From NCBI GenBank assembly GCA_029266335.1, contig JAQSXC010000034.1:1-39210 (forward strand): a stretch of DNA of 39,210 bases, read 5' to 3'. Numbering within the stretch: position 1 is the first letter of the stretch; each line of letters opens with the position of its first letter. The notes under the pieces are model-generated. The model did not search any database, had not been told where the DNA came from, and saw only the letters and a list, made by a program, of their open reading frames with translations. The DNA is from Eubacterium sp. (lineage in GTDB: Bacteria; Bacillota; Clostridia; Acetivibrionales; DSM-1351). Made by a program: the position numbers and the translations under genes. Below, piece by piece: positions 26,029 to 35,064 of the stretch.

Positions 26029-26056
26029 TTCAAATAATGGATTTATAGGATATAAT
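26029..26056 (+). promoter_or_regulatory. Sigma-A promoter for rsmA
   Basis: TTCAAA (26029-26034), a 16-base spacer and a perfect TATAAT (26051-26056), 36 bp ahead of the rsmA start. It implies rsmA is transcribed separately from the block upstream. Confidence 0.65.
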
Positions 26057-26092
26057 ATAGTATATTATAAAACTAATTTTTAAGGAGAAGTA

Positions 26093-26950
26093 ATGATTAA
26101 GAACAACACGCTGGACGTTATAAAAAAACATAATTTGAGGTTGACCAAGTCCCTGGGTCAGAACTTCTTGAATGATGATAACGTCGTAAGGAAAATAGTT
26201 GATGCCGCTGATCTGGATAAGGACACTCTTGTTCTCGAAATAGGGCCGGGAATTGGCAGCATGACAAAAGAGTTGGCCAGGAGAGCAGCCGGAGTTGTAG
26301 CCATAGAAATTGATAAGTATCTGATACCTGCTCTTAATGACAACTTAAGTGAGTTTTCAAATATAGATATAATTAACAATGATGTTATGAAAGCTGACAT
26401 TGATGCCATAATATCGGAATACAAGGATAAATTCAGTTCAAAGTCTGTAAAAGTAGTTGCCAATCTTCCATACTATATTACCACACCAATAATTATGAGA
26501 TTTCTGGAGGAAGTCAAAGGAATAGACGGAATGGTATTCATGGTGCAAAAGGAAGTTGCGCAAAGAATGGTTTCCGGTCCTGGCACAAAAGATTATGGTG
26601 CGCTATCGGTTGCAGTGCAGTTTTACTGCAAACCCGGAATCATATTTGATGTACCTCCTCATTGTTTTATTCCGCAGCCCGAGGTACATTCTACAATTAT
26701 CAGACTGGATATATTGAAGGAGCCTTCTGTGAAGGTTGATGACAAGGATTTGTATTTCAAACTGGTCAGAGCCTCTTTTGGGCAGAGAAGGAAGACTCTT
26801 GTAAACGGACTTGCCAATGCCGGCTTCCTTAGAAAGAATAAGGAACAAATAAAGCAGATAATTGAGAGCATGGGCTTAAAAGACAATATAAGAGGTGAAG
26901 TATTGTCAGTACAGCAGTTTGGAGAGCTGTCAAACCTGTTGGGGCATTAA
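26093..26950 (+). CDS. rsmA: 16S rRNA dimethyladenosine transferase RsmA (KsgA)
   Basis: 285 residues, full length. SAM-dependent enzyme that dimethylates the two adjacent adenosines in the 3'-terminal helix of 16S rRNA during 30S maturation. The motifs are in order: KSLGQNFL (19-26), SAM-binding EIGPGIG (49-55), acidic IEID (71-74), NNDVMK (95-100), and catalytic NLPYYI (124-129), then PQPEVHS and FGQRRKTL in the C-terminal domain. ATG at 26093 has AAGGAGAAG upstream. In the common Firmicutes order rnmV precedes rsmA; that gene is absent here. A hairpin closely related to the one after yabE follows about 70 bp downstream. Confidence 0.97.
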   Translation: MIKNNTLDVIKKHNLRLTKSLGQNFLNDDNVVRKIVDAADLDKDTLVLEIGPGIGSMTKELARRAAGVVAIEIDKYLIPALNDNLSEFSNIDIINNDVMKADIDAIISEYKDKFSSKSVKVVANLPYYITTPIIMRFLEEVKGIDGMVFMVQKEVAQRMVSGPGTKDYGALSVAVQFYCKPGIIFDVPPHCFIPQPEVHSTIIRLDILKEPSVKVDDKDLYFKLVRASFGQRRKTLVNGLANAGFLRKNKEQIKQIIESMGLKDNIRGEVLSVQQFGELSNLLGH

Positions 26951-27022
26951 AAAGTCCTATACGGCACGGACGAAACGTAACAGCATGTTGTACAATAAAA
27001 ATACAAAGAATTAATGACGTTG

Positions 27023-27060
27023 GAGCTGATCCGGGTATCCGGATCAGCTCATTTATTTAC
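27023..27060 (+). terminator. Terminator-like hairpin after rsmA (homologous to 16424-16451)
   Basis: GAGCTGATCCGG (27023-27034) pairs perfectly with CCGGATCAGCTC (27039-27050) around GTAT and is followed by ATTTATTTA. It matches the post-yabE hairpin at most positions. Confidence 0.7.
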
Positions 27061-27091
27061 TGTTATTATAATACCGAATAAAAATAATAAA

Positions 27092-27128
27092 AATGCCAAT
27101 TATGTTTAAAAAAATCATAATTGGCATT
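27092..27128 (-). terminator. Terminator for the recombinase gene
   Basis: AATGCCAATTATG (27092-27104) and CATAATTGGCATT (27116-27128) form a perfect 13-bp stem. Read on the minus strand, it is followed by TTTTATTATTTTTA. It lies 130 bp beyond the stop of the minus-strand recombinase, and between it and the converging rsmA unit. Confidence 0.75.
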
Positions 27129-27153
27129 CATTTTCTATCAAAGGAAAATATTA

Positions 27154-27181
27154 ACGTAACAATTTTATTATTATGTTACAT
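27154..27181. repeat. Left inverted recombinase-site candidate
   Basis: The reverse complement of this 28-bp stretch matches 28012-28039 at 26 of 28 positions (arms GTAACA/TGTTAC, shared central TAATAA). It is itself an imperfect palindrome, as tyrosine-recombinase core sites usually are. It lies about 75 bp past the recombinase stop codon. Confidence 0.55.
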
Positions 27182-27258
27182 TCGACCTTATTTGTCATTA
27201 TACACTATAATATTTCCAATTTCTACATTTAATTAAAATTTTTAAATCTGCCGAAACC

Positions 27259-27819
27259 TCAGAATTGTACTAATGAATAGAGTTCATCTTTTTGGTCCTG
27301 GTTTATTCCTATATAACGCAAAGTGATACTCTGTGAGCTATGATTAAAAGTATCCATTATTAAACCTACGTTGTATTTTGACATATTATATGTCCAGTAT
27401 CCCCAGGTTTTTCTCAAACTGTGAGTACCGAAATTTTCAACATTGCAGAATTTTGCCGCTTCCTTTAAAACTCGATAAGCCTGAACTCGTCCGATATATC
27501 CGCCTTTCTGGCTTGAGAACAAATAAGAATCATACTTTAAGTTGGAATTTTTAAGATATGAATTGATGTTTTTACGCAGAGAATCATTTAATTTTATTTT
27601 CTTCTCTTTTCCGGTTTTCATTTCTTTTAATATCAGATAGTCCCTGTATTCTCCTTTTTCATTCAGAATGTCTTTCACTCTGACGGCGAGAATATCACTG
27701 ATCCTTAAACCGGTATTTAACCCGAATTTAAATAAAAGGCCATATTTAGGGTCTTTCCCATTTAAAAAATAATAGATTTGCTTGATTTTTGCTTTATCTC
27801 GTATCGGTTCTACTGTCAT
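27259..27819 (-). CDS. Short tyrosine recombinase/integrase (catalytic domain only)
   Basis: 186 residues from ATG 27819, which has CGGAGG eight bases upstream; the longer in-frame TTG at 27840 has no such site. All six catalytic residues are visible: Arg (GLRISDIL, R39), Lys (KTGKEKK), His and Arg (THSLRKTW, H133/R136), His (FNHSSQ, H160) and Tyr (LRYIGI, Y169). The usual N-terminal core-binding (SAM-like) domain is missing, which makes it a minimal recombinase of the kind seen in invertases and small integrative elements. It is bracketed by inverted near-identical palindromic sites at 27154 and 28012. Its site choice and partner are unknown. Confidence 0.87.
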   Translation of the reverse strand: MTVEPIRDKAKIKQIYYFLNGKDPKYGLLFKFGLNTGLRISDILAVRVKDILNEKGEYRDYLILKEMKTGKEKKIKLNDSLRKNINSYLKNSNLKYDSYLFSSQKGGYIGRVQAYRVLKEAAKFCNVENFGTHSLRKTWGYWTYNMSKYNVGLIMDTFNHSSQSITLRYIGINQDQKDELYSLVQF

Positions 27820-28118
27820 GGTGATATCCTCCGAGGTCAAATTCGTTTGGCAGACAAATGTCGTATATTGTAGATATGTGTCATTAAATAATGTAACTAT
27901 TATAGCATATTATATATAAATTGATACATTTATTATTTGAGCATTTAAAATAGTTTACAGGGATATAGCAGAGTAATTACAGTTATAGTATAACATCCAT
28001 CCCATTAATAAATGTAACATAATAATAATATTGTTACATGGTCGATGATAACATTATGTAAATAAATTTGCAGAAATTTTTATATTTTATCTATATTAAT
28101 GAACAAGGATGTGATTGG
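27820..28118. promoter_or_regulatory. AT-rich region between recombinase and chemotaxis operon
   Basis: About 300 bp with no gene. It contains the right inverted site (28012-28039), a related half-site ATGTAACTATTATA (27890-27903), and presumably promoters for both divergent units. No confident sigma-A or sigma-D hexamers were found. Confidence 0.45.
28012..28039. repeat. Right inverted recombinase-site candidate
   Basis: ATGTAACA and TGTTACAT form perfect 8-bp arms around TAATAATAATAT. It matches the reverse complement of 27154-27181 at 26 of 28 positions. It sits about 80 bp before cheY, between the recombinase and the chemotaxis operon. Confidence 0.6.
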
Positions 28119-28484
28119 ATGCTAAAAGTGTTGGTAGTTGATGATGCGGTTTTCATAAGACAAGCCTTGAGGCTGATACTTGAAAGGAATGGTTTTACTG
28201 TAGCCGGGGAAGCTGAAAATGGCAGGATAGCGGTTCAGAAATATATGGAACTGTCACCCGACATAGTAACGATGGATATTACAATGCCTGAAATGGATGG
28301 AATTGAAGCTGTAAAAGCAATAAAAGCAATCAGTCCGGGAAGTAAAATAATCATGATATCTGCATTAGGGCAGGAAAGTCACATCAGGGAGGCCATTATG
28401 GCCGGAGCCACCGGCTTTATTGTAAAGCCCTTCAAAGAGGAAAGCATAATAAAGGCTCTCAGTAAATTTCACAGCAATGCATGA
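28119..28484 (+). CDS. cheY: CheY chemotaxis response regulator
   Basis: 121 residues, a single receiver domain. Acidic pair DD (8-9, VLVVDDAVFIRQ), phospho-acceptor Asp53 (IVTMDITMPEMDG), Ser in MISALGQ and Lys in IVKPFKEES are all in place. Phosphorylated by CheA, it binds the flagellar switch. ATG at 28119 (AAGGA nine bases upstream) is preferred over an upstream ATA-type extension, because the receiver fold begins exactly there. It is the first gene of the chemotaxis cluster and lies 70 bp before cheA. Confidence 0.93.
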   Translation: MLKVLVVDDAVFIRQALRLILERNGFTVAGEAENGRIAVQKYMELSPDIVTMDITMPEMDGIEAVKAIKAISPGSKIIMISALGQESHIREAIMAGATGFIVKPFKEESIIKALSKFHSNA

Positions 28485-28554
28485 AAAAGTCTTATACAGT
28501 AAAACAATCGTTAATAGGTATTCGTTACAAAATTTATAATATGGGGTGGTTATT

Positions 28555-30582
28555 TTGTCGGACTATATAAATACTGAACCAATGCAGGAAATGTTTGTAT
28601 TTGAAACTACCCAGCTTATTGAGCAGCTTGAACAGATAATTCTCTACGGTGAAAAGAAAAACGGACTTGAAAGCCAAATAAATGAAATTTTCCGGATTAT
28701 GCACACTATCAAAGGGTCTTCTGCCATGATGTGCTTTAATAATATTTCATTATTGGCGCATTCTGTCGAAGATTTGTTCTTTTATTTAAGGGAATACAAA
28801 CCTCAGCTGGTTGACTACAATTATCTCACTGACATGATATTGAAGGTAATCGACTTTATTGAGAATGAGGTAGTTAAAATAAAAAACAGGGAAGAGCCCG
28901 ATGAAGATCCGTCAAATATCATTCACCAGCTGGCAGATTTTCTATCAGATTTAAAAACTTCCCATCCCGGTGATGGTAAAAACCATCATACCCCAGAAGC
29001 AGGCAGTGCTCACAATAGCTTAAGTGAGGACAGTTATGCCTATAAAGTCGTAATAACGTTTGAAGATGATTGTGAAATGGAAAGTATGAGAGCTTTTGCA
29101 GTTATTCACGCACTTCAGCAGGTGGCATCCGAAATCAGCCACTTCCCGGAAGAGATAACCGATAATGACAGCTGCAATGAAGAAATACGTGCAAAGGGAC
29201 TGACAGTACGCTTTCTCAGCCGTTTGCCGGAAAGCCAGACAAGACAACTTTTAGAAGAGACAATGTTTCTTAAGGAGCTTACTGTTGAATGTGAACCTGT
29301 AAGTATAAGTTGTGAGAAACAGGAGGAGGCTGAAATTTGTCTGTCGGGTAATGAAGAGGAAGTTACCGGGAAGAACGCGGAAGATTCTATAAATGCAGAT
29401 AAGATAACAAATTTGTCGAAGCAGAATTTCATAAGTGTTAATATCCAAAAGATGAATAAGTTAATGGATCTGGTAGGGGAACTGGTCATATCTGAAGCTA
29501 TGGTGACACAGAATCCTGAACTCAATGGCCTGGTACTGGATTCATTCAGAAAAGCTTCAAGGCAGTTGAGAAAAATAACCGGCGAACTGCAGGATATAGT
29601 TATGTCCATGCGAATGGTGCCGTTGTCGACTACTTTTCAAAAAATGAATAGAATTGTCCGGGATATGAGCAGAAAGCTCAATAAAGAAGTTGATTTTAAG
29701 ATAATTGGAGAAGAAACAGAAGTAGATAAAAATATTATAGAACATATTTCAGATCCTCTGATACATCTGATCCGTAATGCTCTGGATCACGGGCTTGAAA
29801 CCAAAGATGAAAGGAAAGCGAAAGAGAAGCCCGAACAGGGGCAGCTGATTCTTGAAGCCAAAAATTCCGGTGGAGATGTGTGTATTGTCATTAAAGATGA
29901 TGGAAGAGGGCTTGATAAGGATAAGATTCTTAAAAAGGCAGCAGAACTTAATATCCTTCAAAAGAATACCGGCGAACTGACAGATAGAGATATTTACTCA
30001 CTGATATTATTGCCGGGTTTCTCGACAAAAAACGAGGTTACGGAATATTCAGGCCGTGGAGTCGGTATGGATGTTGTGACTAAAAATATTGAAAAGGTCA
30101 GAGGTACAGTATCCATAGACAGTGCCCCCGATATGGGTACTGCCATTACTGTTAAAATTCCGCTCACTCTTGCAATTATGGATGGAATGATTGTTAAAGT
30201 GGGAGATGCATCATACACTATTCCGACCGTTTCCATACGGGAATCATTAAAAATAGATAAACGCAGTATTATCAAAGATCCGCACGGAAATGAAATGATA
30301 ATGATCCGGGGACAGTGCTACCCTGTCTTAAGACTGCATGAGATTTTTAATGTACATACAGATGTCCAGTTATTGGAGGAAGGTATCATAGTAGTTGTTG
30401 AGAACGAAACAAATTTTGTATGTCTTTATGCTGATGCTCTTGTAGGAGAACAGCAGGTTGTAATAAAGGCGTTACCGCAATACCTGAAAAAAGTAAATGG
30501 CATTTCAGGATGCACATTGCTGGGAGACGGCAGTATTAGTCTGATAATTGACATATCCGGCCTTGTTTATTCCAAAGAATGA
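28555..30582 (+). CDS. cheA: CheA chemotaxis histidine kinase
   Basis: 675 residues with the full P1-P5 order. P1 HPt domain has phospho-accepting His50 (IMHTIKGSSAMM). P2 CheY-docking domain lies at about 157-250 (YKVVITFEDDCEMESMRAFA). Then come the P3 dimerisation helices (about 298-355, NKMNKLMDLVGELVISEAMV), the P4 ATPase with N-box HLIRNALDHGLE, DDGRGLD and GRGVGMDVV, and the C-terminal P5 CheW-like regulatory domain. TTG at 28555 is chosen, since GGGGTGG lies five bases upstream and the in-frame GTG at 28546 falls inside that site. cheW overlaps its stop region. Confidence 0.95.
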   Translation: MSDYINTEPMQEMFVFETTQLIEQLEQIILYGEKKNGLESQINEIFRIMHTIKGSSAMMCFNNISLLAHSVEDLFFYLREYKPQLVDYNYLTDMILKVIDFIENEVVKIKNREEPDEDPSNIIHQLADFLSDLKTSHPGDGKNHHTPEAGSAHNSLSEDSYAYKVVITFEDDCEMESMRAFAVIHALQQVASEISHFPEEITDNDSCNEEIRAKGLTVRFLSRLPESQTRQLLEETMFLKELTVECEPVSISCEKQEEAEICLSGNEEEVTGKNAEDSINADKITNLSKQNFISVNIQKMNKLMDLVGELVISEAMVTQNPELNGLVLDSFRKASRQLRKITGELQDIVMSMRMVPLSTTFQKMNRIVRDMSRKLNKEVDFKIIGEETEVDKNIIEHISDPLIHLIRNALDHGLETKDERKAKEKPEQGQLILEAKNSGGDVCIVIKDDGRGLDKDKILKKAAELNILQKNTGELTDRDIYSLILLPGFSTKNEVTEYSGRGVGMDVVTKNIEKVRGTVSIDSAPDMGTAITVKIPLTLAIMDGMIVKVGDASYTIPTVSIRESLKIDKRSIIKDPHGNEMIMIRGQCYPVLRLHEIFNVHTDVQLLEEGIIVVVENETNFVCLYADALVGEQQVVIKALPQYLKKVNGISGCTLLGDGSISLIIDISGLVYSKE

Positions 30583-30596
30583 AAGGAGAAGGAGAG

Positions 30597-31094
30597 ATGG
30601 CGCTAGTATTGGATGAAGAATTAGAACTTCAGAATGAGGATACTCAAAAAGGAAGATTCCTGACATTTGCATTGGGAAAGGAGGAATATGGAATTGAAAT
30701 CAAGTATGTAACTGAAATAATAGGAATTCAGGTTATAACAAAAATCCCTGAGCTGCCTGATTATTTAAAAGGCATTATAAATCTGAGAGGTAAAATCATT
30801 CCGGTAATGGATGTCAGACTCAGATTTAAAAAAGAATCCAGGGAGTATACCGACAGAACCTGCATAATAGTCATCGATATTAATGAAACTTCAATAGGCT
30901 TGATTGTAGATACTGTCTCAGAAGTCATTACCATTGAGGATGTAAATATCGTTCCTCCGCCAAACTTTAAAACCGGCTTCAATAACAAGTATGTTAAAGG
31001 TATAGGGAAGACCGGAAATGATGTGAAGCTTCTTCTGGACTGCGAAAAAATATTGAGTGAGGAGGAACTGGATAGTTTAGACATCCTCAGCTGA
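30597..31094 (+). CDS. cheW: CheW coupling protein
   Basis: 165 residues, one CheW (SH3-like) domain covering about 20-160. Typical stretches: FLTFALGKEEYGIEIKYVTE, IPELPDYLKGIINLRGKIIP and VMDVRLRF. It bridges receptors to CheA in the signalling array. ATG at 30597 has GGAGAAGGAG directly upstream; the in-frame ATG at 30579 overlaps the cheA stop (ATGA) and would add six residues. It is translationally close to cheA and followed 100 bp later by a chemoreceptor gene. Confidence 0.95.
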   Translation: MALVLDEELELQNEDTQKGRFLTFALGKEEYGIEIKYVTEIIGIQVITKIPELPDYLKGIINLRGKIIPVMDVRLRFKKESREYTDRTCIIVIDINETSIGLIVDTVSEVITIEDVNIVPPPNFKTGFNNKYVKGIGKTGNDVKLLLDCEKILSEEELDSLDILS

Positions 31095-31194
31095 AGATTA
31101 AGCCATAAATAATAGAGTTGCCGGCTGCAGTGCATTATTATTTGTTCATTATTATTGTCAATACACAAACATATTACCACTGGAGGTTGAATAT

Positions 31195-33042
31195 ATGAAT
31201 TGGTTCTATAATATGAAGATAGCTACGAAAATGATTACTGGATTTGTTATCGTTGCTCTAATAGCAGGAGTTGTAGGTTTAGTAGGGGTAATAAATATCC
31301 TGAGTATAAACGAAGCAGATACAGAACTGTACGAAATTAATACTGTTCCAATCAGTGAACTGGCTACAGCCAATGAGAAATATCAGAGAATGCGATTGAA
31401 TATGATTAATATCATTTTAAACACAGATGCAGCATCCATGAATGAAAATATGACCAAAATAACTCAATTTCAGGGAGAAATGCTGGCAGCGCTTGAAAGC
31501 TTTGGTAAAACAATAGTTGCAGATAATATCAGAAAAGAATATGACACCATGCTAAAAACCATAAATGAAGAATTCCTGCCTTATTCAGAAAATGTAACCG
31601 ATCTGGCCTTAGCAAATAAAAGTACTGAAGCGCACCAACTTACAAAAACAAAAGGTGATGAGCTTAATAAGAAAATACAGGAAAACTTTGATACATTATT
31701 CAAGCTCAAAGTTGATTCGGCAAAGGAAAAATCCGCAGGGAATGACAATAAGGCTCAGACTGCAGTATTTATGATGCTCGCTTTTATAGCTGTGGGAATG
31801 ATTATGGCTATAGGCCTTGGTTTGTTTATTTCAAGAACCATCAGCAAACCTGTTAAGAAAATGGTTGAGGTAGCAGACAGATTATCACTGGGAGATGTGG
31901 ATGTCAGCATCGCATCTGATACAAAGGATGAAATAGGAAGTCTGGTAATGTCCTTTTCAAGAATGATTGAAAATATCAGAAAACAAGCGTTTGTTGTAGA
32001 AAAAATGGCAGCAGGGGACTTAACTGTTGATGTACAGATTAAATCAGATAAGGACCTCCTTGGCAGAAAGCTAAGTGAAATGATTGAAACAAATAATGAG
32101 GTAATAAGTAATATAAATATGGCTTCTGAACAGGTGGCATTAGGTGCAAGACAGGTATCATCCTCAAGTCAGATGCTGTCACAGGGTTCCACAGAACAGG
32201 CCAGCTCAGTGGAAGAAATCACTTCCTCCATGACTCAGGTGGCTGCTCAGACAAAACAAAATGCCATTAATGCCGGACAGGCAAATGAACTTGCCACCTC
32301 TGCAAAGGAAAATGCTGTTCAGGGTAATACACGCATGCAGGAAATGGTTAAGGCTATGGCAGAAATCAATGATTCCTCTGCAAGTATATCCAAAATAATC
32401 AAAGTAATTGATGAAATTGCCTTCCAAACAAATATACTTGCTTTGAATGCTGCGGTAGAGGCTGCACGAGCAGGCCAGCACGGTAAAGGTTTTGCCGTAG
32501 TGGCTGAAGAAGTCAGAAACCTGGCAGCCAGAAGTGCCAATGCTGCAAAAGAAACTACCGAAATGATCGAAGGCTCAATTAAAAAAGTAGAGATTGGAAC
32601 CAAAATTGCCAATGATACGGCAGCTGCACTTGATAAAATTGTAGACGGAGTGGCAAAAGCCGCAGCGCTTGTGGGAGATATTGCAACTGCTTCAAATGAG
32701 CAGGCAAACGGTATATCACAGATTAACTCGGCAATTGAGCAGGTGGCTCAGGTAGTTCAGACAAATTCCGCAACGGCGGAAGAGTGTGCTGCCGCCAGTG
32801 AAGAACTGTCTGGACAGGCCGATTTGCTTAAGGAATCAGTTTCGAAGTTTAAATTGAAAAAGACTAAAACAAATTATGTAAATAATGAAGCTATTACTCC
32901 TGATATGATGAGGATGATAGAAGGGTTACTGGAAAGAAAAAAGAACTCTCATATCGAAAATTTATCCAGAGCTGAGGAGGAAGTTGCGGTAACTTCAAAA
33001 CCTAAAATAATACTGGATGATAATGATTACGGCAAGTATTAA
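31195..33042 (+). CDS. Methyl-accepting chemotaxis protein with four-helix-bundle sensor
   Basis: 615 residues. Membrane helix 1 (about 11-33), an extracellular helical sensor of the 4HB_MCP type (about 35-190), helix 2 (about 191-213), HAMP (about 214-267, [19 protein letters not shown]) with a second HAMP-like segment, and the signalling domain with a conserved tip ([19 protein letters not shown], then [18 protein letters not shown]). The last ~55 residues beyond the rod are charged and have no CheR-tethering pentapeptide. The ATG at 31195 has CTGGAGG upstream. Its place inside the che operon suggests it is a main receptor; the ligand is unknown. Confidence 0.95.
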   Translation: MNWFYNMKIATKMITGFVIVALIAGVVGLVGVINILSINEADTELYEINTVPISELATANEKYQRMRLNMINIILNTDAASMNENMTKITQFQGEMLAALESFGKTIVADNIRKEYDTMLKTINEEFLPYSENVTDLALANKSTEAHQLTKTKGDELNKKIQENFDTLFKLKVDSAKEKSAGNDNKAQTAVFMMLAFIAVGMIMAIGLGLFISRTISKPVKKMVEVADRLSLGDVDVSIASDTKDEIGSLVMSFSRMIENIRKQAFVVEKMAAGDLTVDVQIKSDKDLLGRKLSEMIETNNEVISNINMASEQVALGARQVSSSSQMLSQGSTEQASSVEEITSSMTQVAAQTKQNAINAGQANELATSAKENAVQGNTRMQEMVKAMAEINDSSASISKIIKVIDEIAFQTNILALNAAVEAARAGQHGKGFAVVAEEVRNLAARSANAAKETTEMIEGSIKKVEIGTKIANDTAAALDKIVDGVAKAAALVGDIATASNEQANGISQINSAIEQVAQVVQTNSATAEECAAASEELSGQADLLKESVSKFKLKKTKTNYVNNEAITPDMMRMIEGLLERKKNSHIENLSRAEEEVAVTSKPKIILDDNDYGKY

Positions 33043-33055
33043 CAGAAACAAGCAA

Positions 33056-33091
33056 AACAGCATAAGAGGCCATGCTGCCTCTTATGCTGTT
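33056..33091 (+). terminator. 15-bp perfect hairpin between MCP and cheR
   Basis: AACAGCATAAGAGGC (33056-33070) pairs perfectly with GCCTCTTATGCTGTT (33077-33091) around CATGCT. No T-run follows (GAGAAGC), and the cheR ribosome site is 13 bases on. It may stabilise the upstream mRNA end or attenuate rather than terminate. Confidence 0.55.
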
Positions 33092-33113
33092 GAGAAGCAC
33101 CGGTGGAGCGAAT

Positions 33114-33926
33114 ATGAAGACAATAACCGAAAAAGAATTTATCAATTTGGTTGATTATATTAAAAAGAACTTTGGAGTAGATCTGTATCAAAAAAAATCC
33201 TTAGTAACAAGCAGACTGATAAATTACCTTACTGAAAATAATTATGATAGTTTTACGCATTTTTTCGACCGGATTTTAGCTGATAAGACCGGTGAAACTA
33301 CTACTGTGCTAATGAATAAACTGACTACAAATCATACATATTTTATGCGGGAAAGCCAGCATTTTAACATATTCAAAAGCGAGGTTCTGCCATATCTCCA
33401 GAGAACACAGCAGGCAAAAAAAGATCTGAATATTTGGAGTGCCGGCTGTTCATCAGGCGAAGAGCCATATACACTCGCAATGATCATAGCGGATTATTTC
33501 GGCATAAACAAGAAGGAATGGGATACCAGGATTCTTGCAACAGACATATCAACGCAAGTACTTGAAAAGGCTGTCAACGGTATATATAAAAAAGAGGAAA
33601 TTGAAACCCTGCCAAAGAAGTGGCAAAGCACTTATTTTAAAAAGCAGAGCAGGGGAGATTATAAAATTATACAAAATATAAATAATGAAGTAATTTTTAA
33701 GAGATTTAATTTAATGGGGCACAGATTCCCTTTTAAAAGAAAATTCCATGTCATATTCTGCAGAAATGTAATGATTTATTTTGACGCTGAAACTAAAAAA
33801 GAGCTTGTAAACAGGTTTTATGAATATACCGAGGATGGGGGCTATCTTTTTATAGGACATTCGGAATCTTTAAGCAGGGAAGAATCACAATATAATTATG
33901 TCATGCCTGCTGTATACAGGAAGTGA
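33114..33926 (+). CDS. cheR: CheR chemoreceptor glutamate methyltransferase
   Basis: 270 residues. An N-terminal helical domain (about 1-75; LVTSRLINYLTENNYDSF) is followed by the SAM-binding domain with LNIWSAGCSSGEEPYTLAM (about 100-118), ILATDIS, and VIFCRNVMIYFD (about 216-227), then GGYLFIGHSESL. It transfers methyl groups from SAM to receptor glutamates for adaptation. ATG at 33114 has GGTGGAG upstream; an in-frame ATG at 33072 lies inside the hairpin loop and has no ribosome site. It works against CheB, encoded 62 bp downstream. Confidence 0.95.
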   Translation: MKTITEKEFINLVDYIKKNFGVDLYQKKSLVTSRLINYLTENNYDSFTHFFDRILADKTGETTTVLMNKLTTNHTYFMRESQHFNIFKSEVLPYLQRTQQAKKDLNIWSAGCSSGEEPYTLAMIIADYFGINKKEWDTRILATDISTQVLEKAVNGIYKKEEIETLPKKWQSTYFKKQSRGDYKIIQNINNEVIFKRFNLMGHRFPFKRKFHVIFCRNVMIYFDAETKKELVNRFYEYTEDGGYLFIGHSESLSREESQYNYVMPAVYRK

Positions 33927-33988
33927 CTGGAATGCATGAAGTTTGTCTTTTTAATGATATGACTGACTGATTAAAAGGAGGGAGCCTA

Positions 33989-35011
33989 TTGTATAAAAAA
34001 AATAACATAAAAGTTATAGTTGTGGATGATTCACTTGTTTTTAGAGAAATTGTAGGCAAGGGTATAGCAAAGCATCCCAGAATAGAGGTTGTAGCAACAG
34101 CAGGTGATCCATATCAGGCAAGCGAAAAAATAATGCAGATGGAGCCTGATGTTATGCTGCTGGATGTTGAGATGCCGAGAATGAACGGGATAGAATTCCT
34201 TAGAAGACTTATGCCGCAGTATCCTATTCCTGTAATAGTTGTAAGTGCAGTAAATGGTATGGTTTTTGATGCACTGAATGCCGGTGCGGTGGATTTTGTG
34301 GCAAAACCGGATTTTAAGTTTCTCAAAAGTGTCGAAGAATTTATAGACGATATTATTGAAAAGGTGATAATAGCATCTGCCGCAAAGGTGGGTCAACCTG
34401 TAAAGCGTACATATAACAAGTTATATAAAAGCCCTGGAACATCACTGAATAGTTCAATCATAGCCATAGGTGCTTCCACCGGAGGAACTGAGGCAATATA
34501 CAGCATATTAAGCGAGCTTCCGAAAGATATGCCGGGTATTTTGATCGTCCAGCATATGCCTCCGGTATTTACAAGACTATATGCCGAAAGACTTAATAAC
34601 TCATGCAAATTAGAAGTAAAAGAAGCCCGGTCACTGGATAAGGTACTACCCGGTAAAGTGTTTATAGCTCCGGGAGATTCCCACATGAGAGTTAAAAAAA
34701 TAGCCAATGAGTACATCGTTGAGTGTTATCCCGGAGAAAAGGTTAATGGTCACAGGCCTTCAGTTGATATTCTCTTTGAATCTGTCGCTGAACATTATGG
34801 AAAAAATGCAATAGGAGTTATACTGACAGGAATGGGATACGATGGTGCCAAAGGACTCCTTTCAATGAAAAATAAAGGTGCCAGGACTATAGGGCAGGAT
34901 AAACAGTCAAGCATTGTCTACGGTATGCCCAAGGTAGCATTTGATATTGGTGCCGTGGAGCAGCAGGTGCCGCTGAATGGCATATCTGAAAAGATATGCC
35001 GGATGATTTAG
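33989..35011 (+). CDS. cheB: CheB receptor methylesterase/deamidase response regulator
   Basis: 340 residues: a receiver domain with phospho-acceptor Asp59 (VMLLDVEMPRMNG) joined to a C-terminal methylesterase with the catalytic triad Ser163 (AIGASTGGTEAI), His189 (IVQHMPP) and Asp285 (LTGMGYDGA). It removes methyl groups from receptor glutamates and can deamidate glutamines when phosphorylated by CheA. TTG at 33989 has AAAGGAGGG six bases upstream. It completes the adaptation pair with cheR. No cheC, cheD or cheV is present in this cluster. Confidence 0.96.
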   Translation: MYKKNNIKVIVVDDSLVFREIVGKGIAKHPRIEVVATAGDPYQASEKIMQMEPDVMLLDVEMPRMNGIEFLRRLMPQYPIPVIVVSAVNGMVFDALNAGAVDFVAKPDFKFLKSVEEFIDDIIEKVIIASAAKVGQPVKRTYNKLYKSPGTSLNSSIIAIGASTGGTEAIYSILSELPKDMPGILIVQHMPPVFTRLYAERLNNSCKLEVKEARSLDKVLPGKVFIAPGDSHMRVKKIANEYIVECYPGEKVNGHRPSVDILFESVAEHYGKNAIGVILTGMGYDGAKGLLSMKNKGARTIGQDKQSSIVYGMPKVAFDIGAVEQQVPLNGISEKICRMI

Positions 35012-35064
35012 AAAATGAGGAGATTGATATATTTATAAGATAAAAGCAATCACATTGTGAGGAA

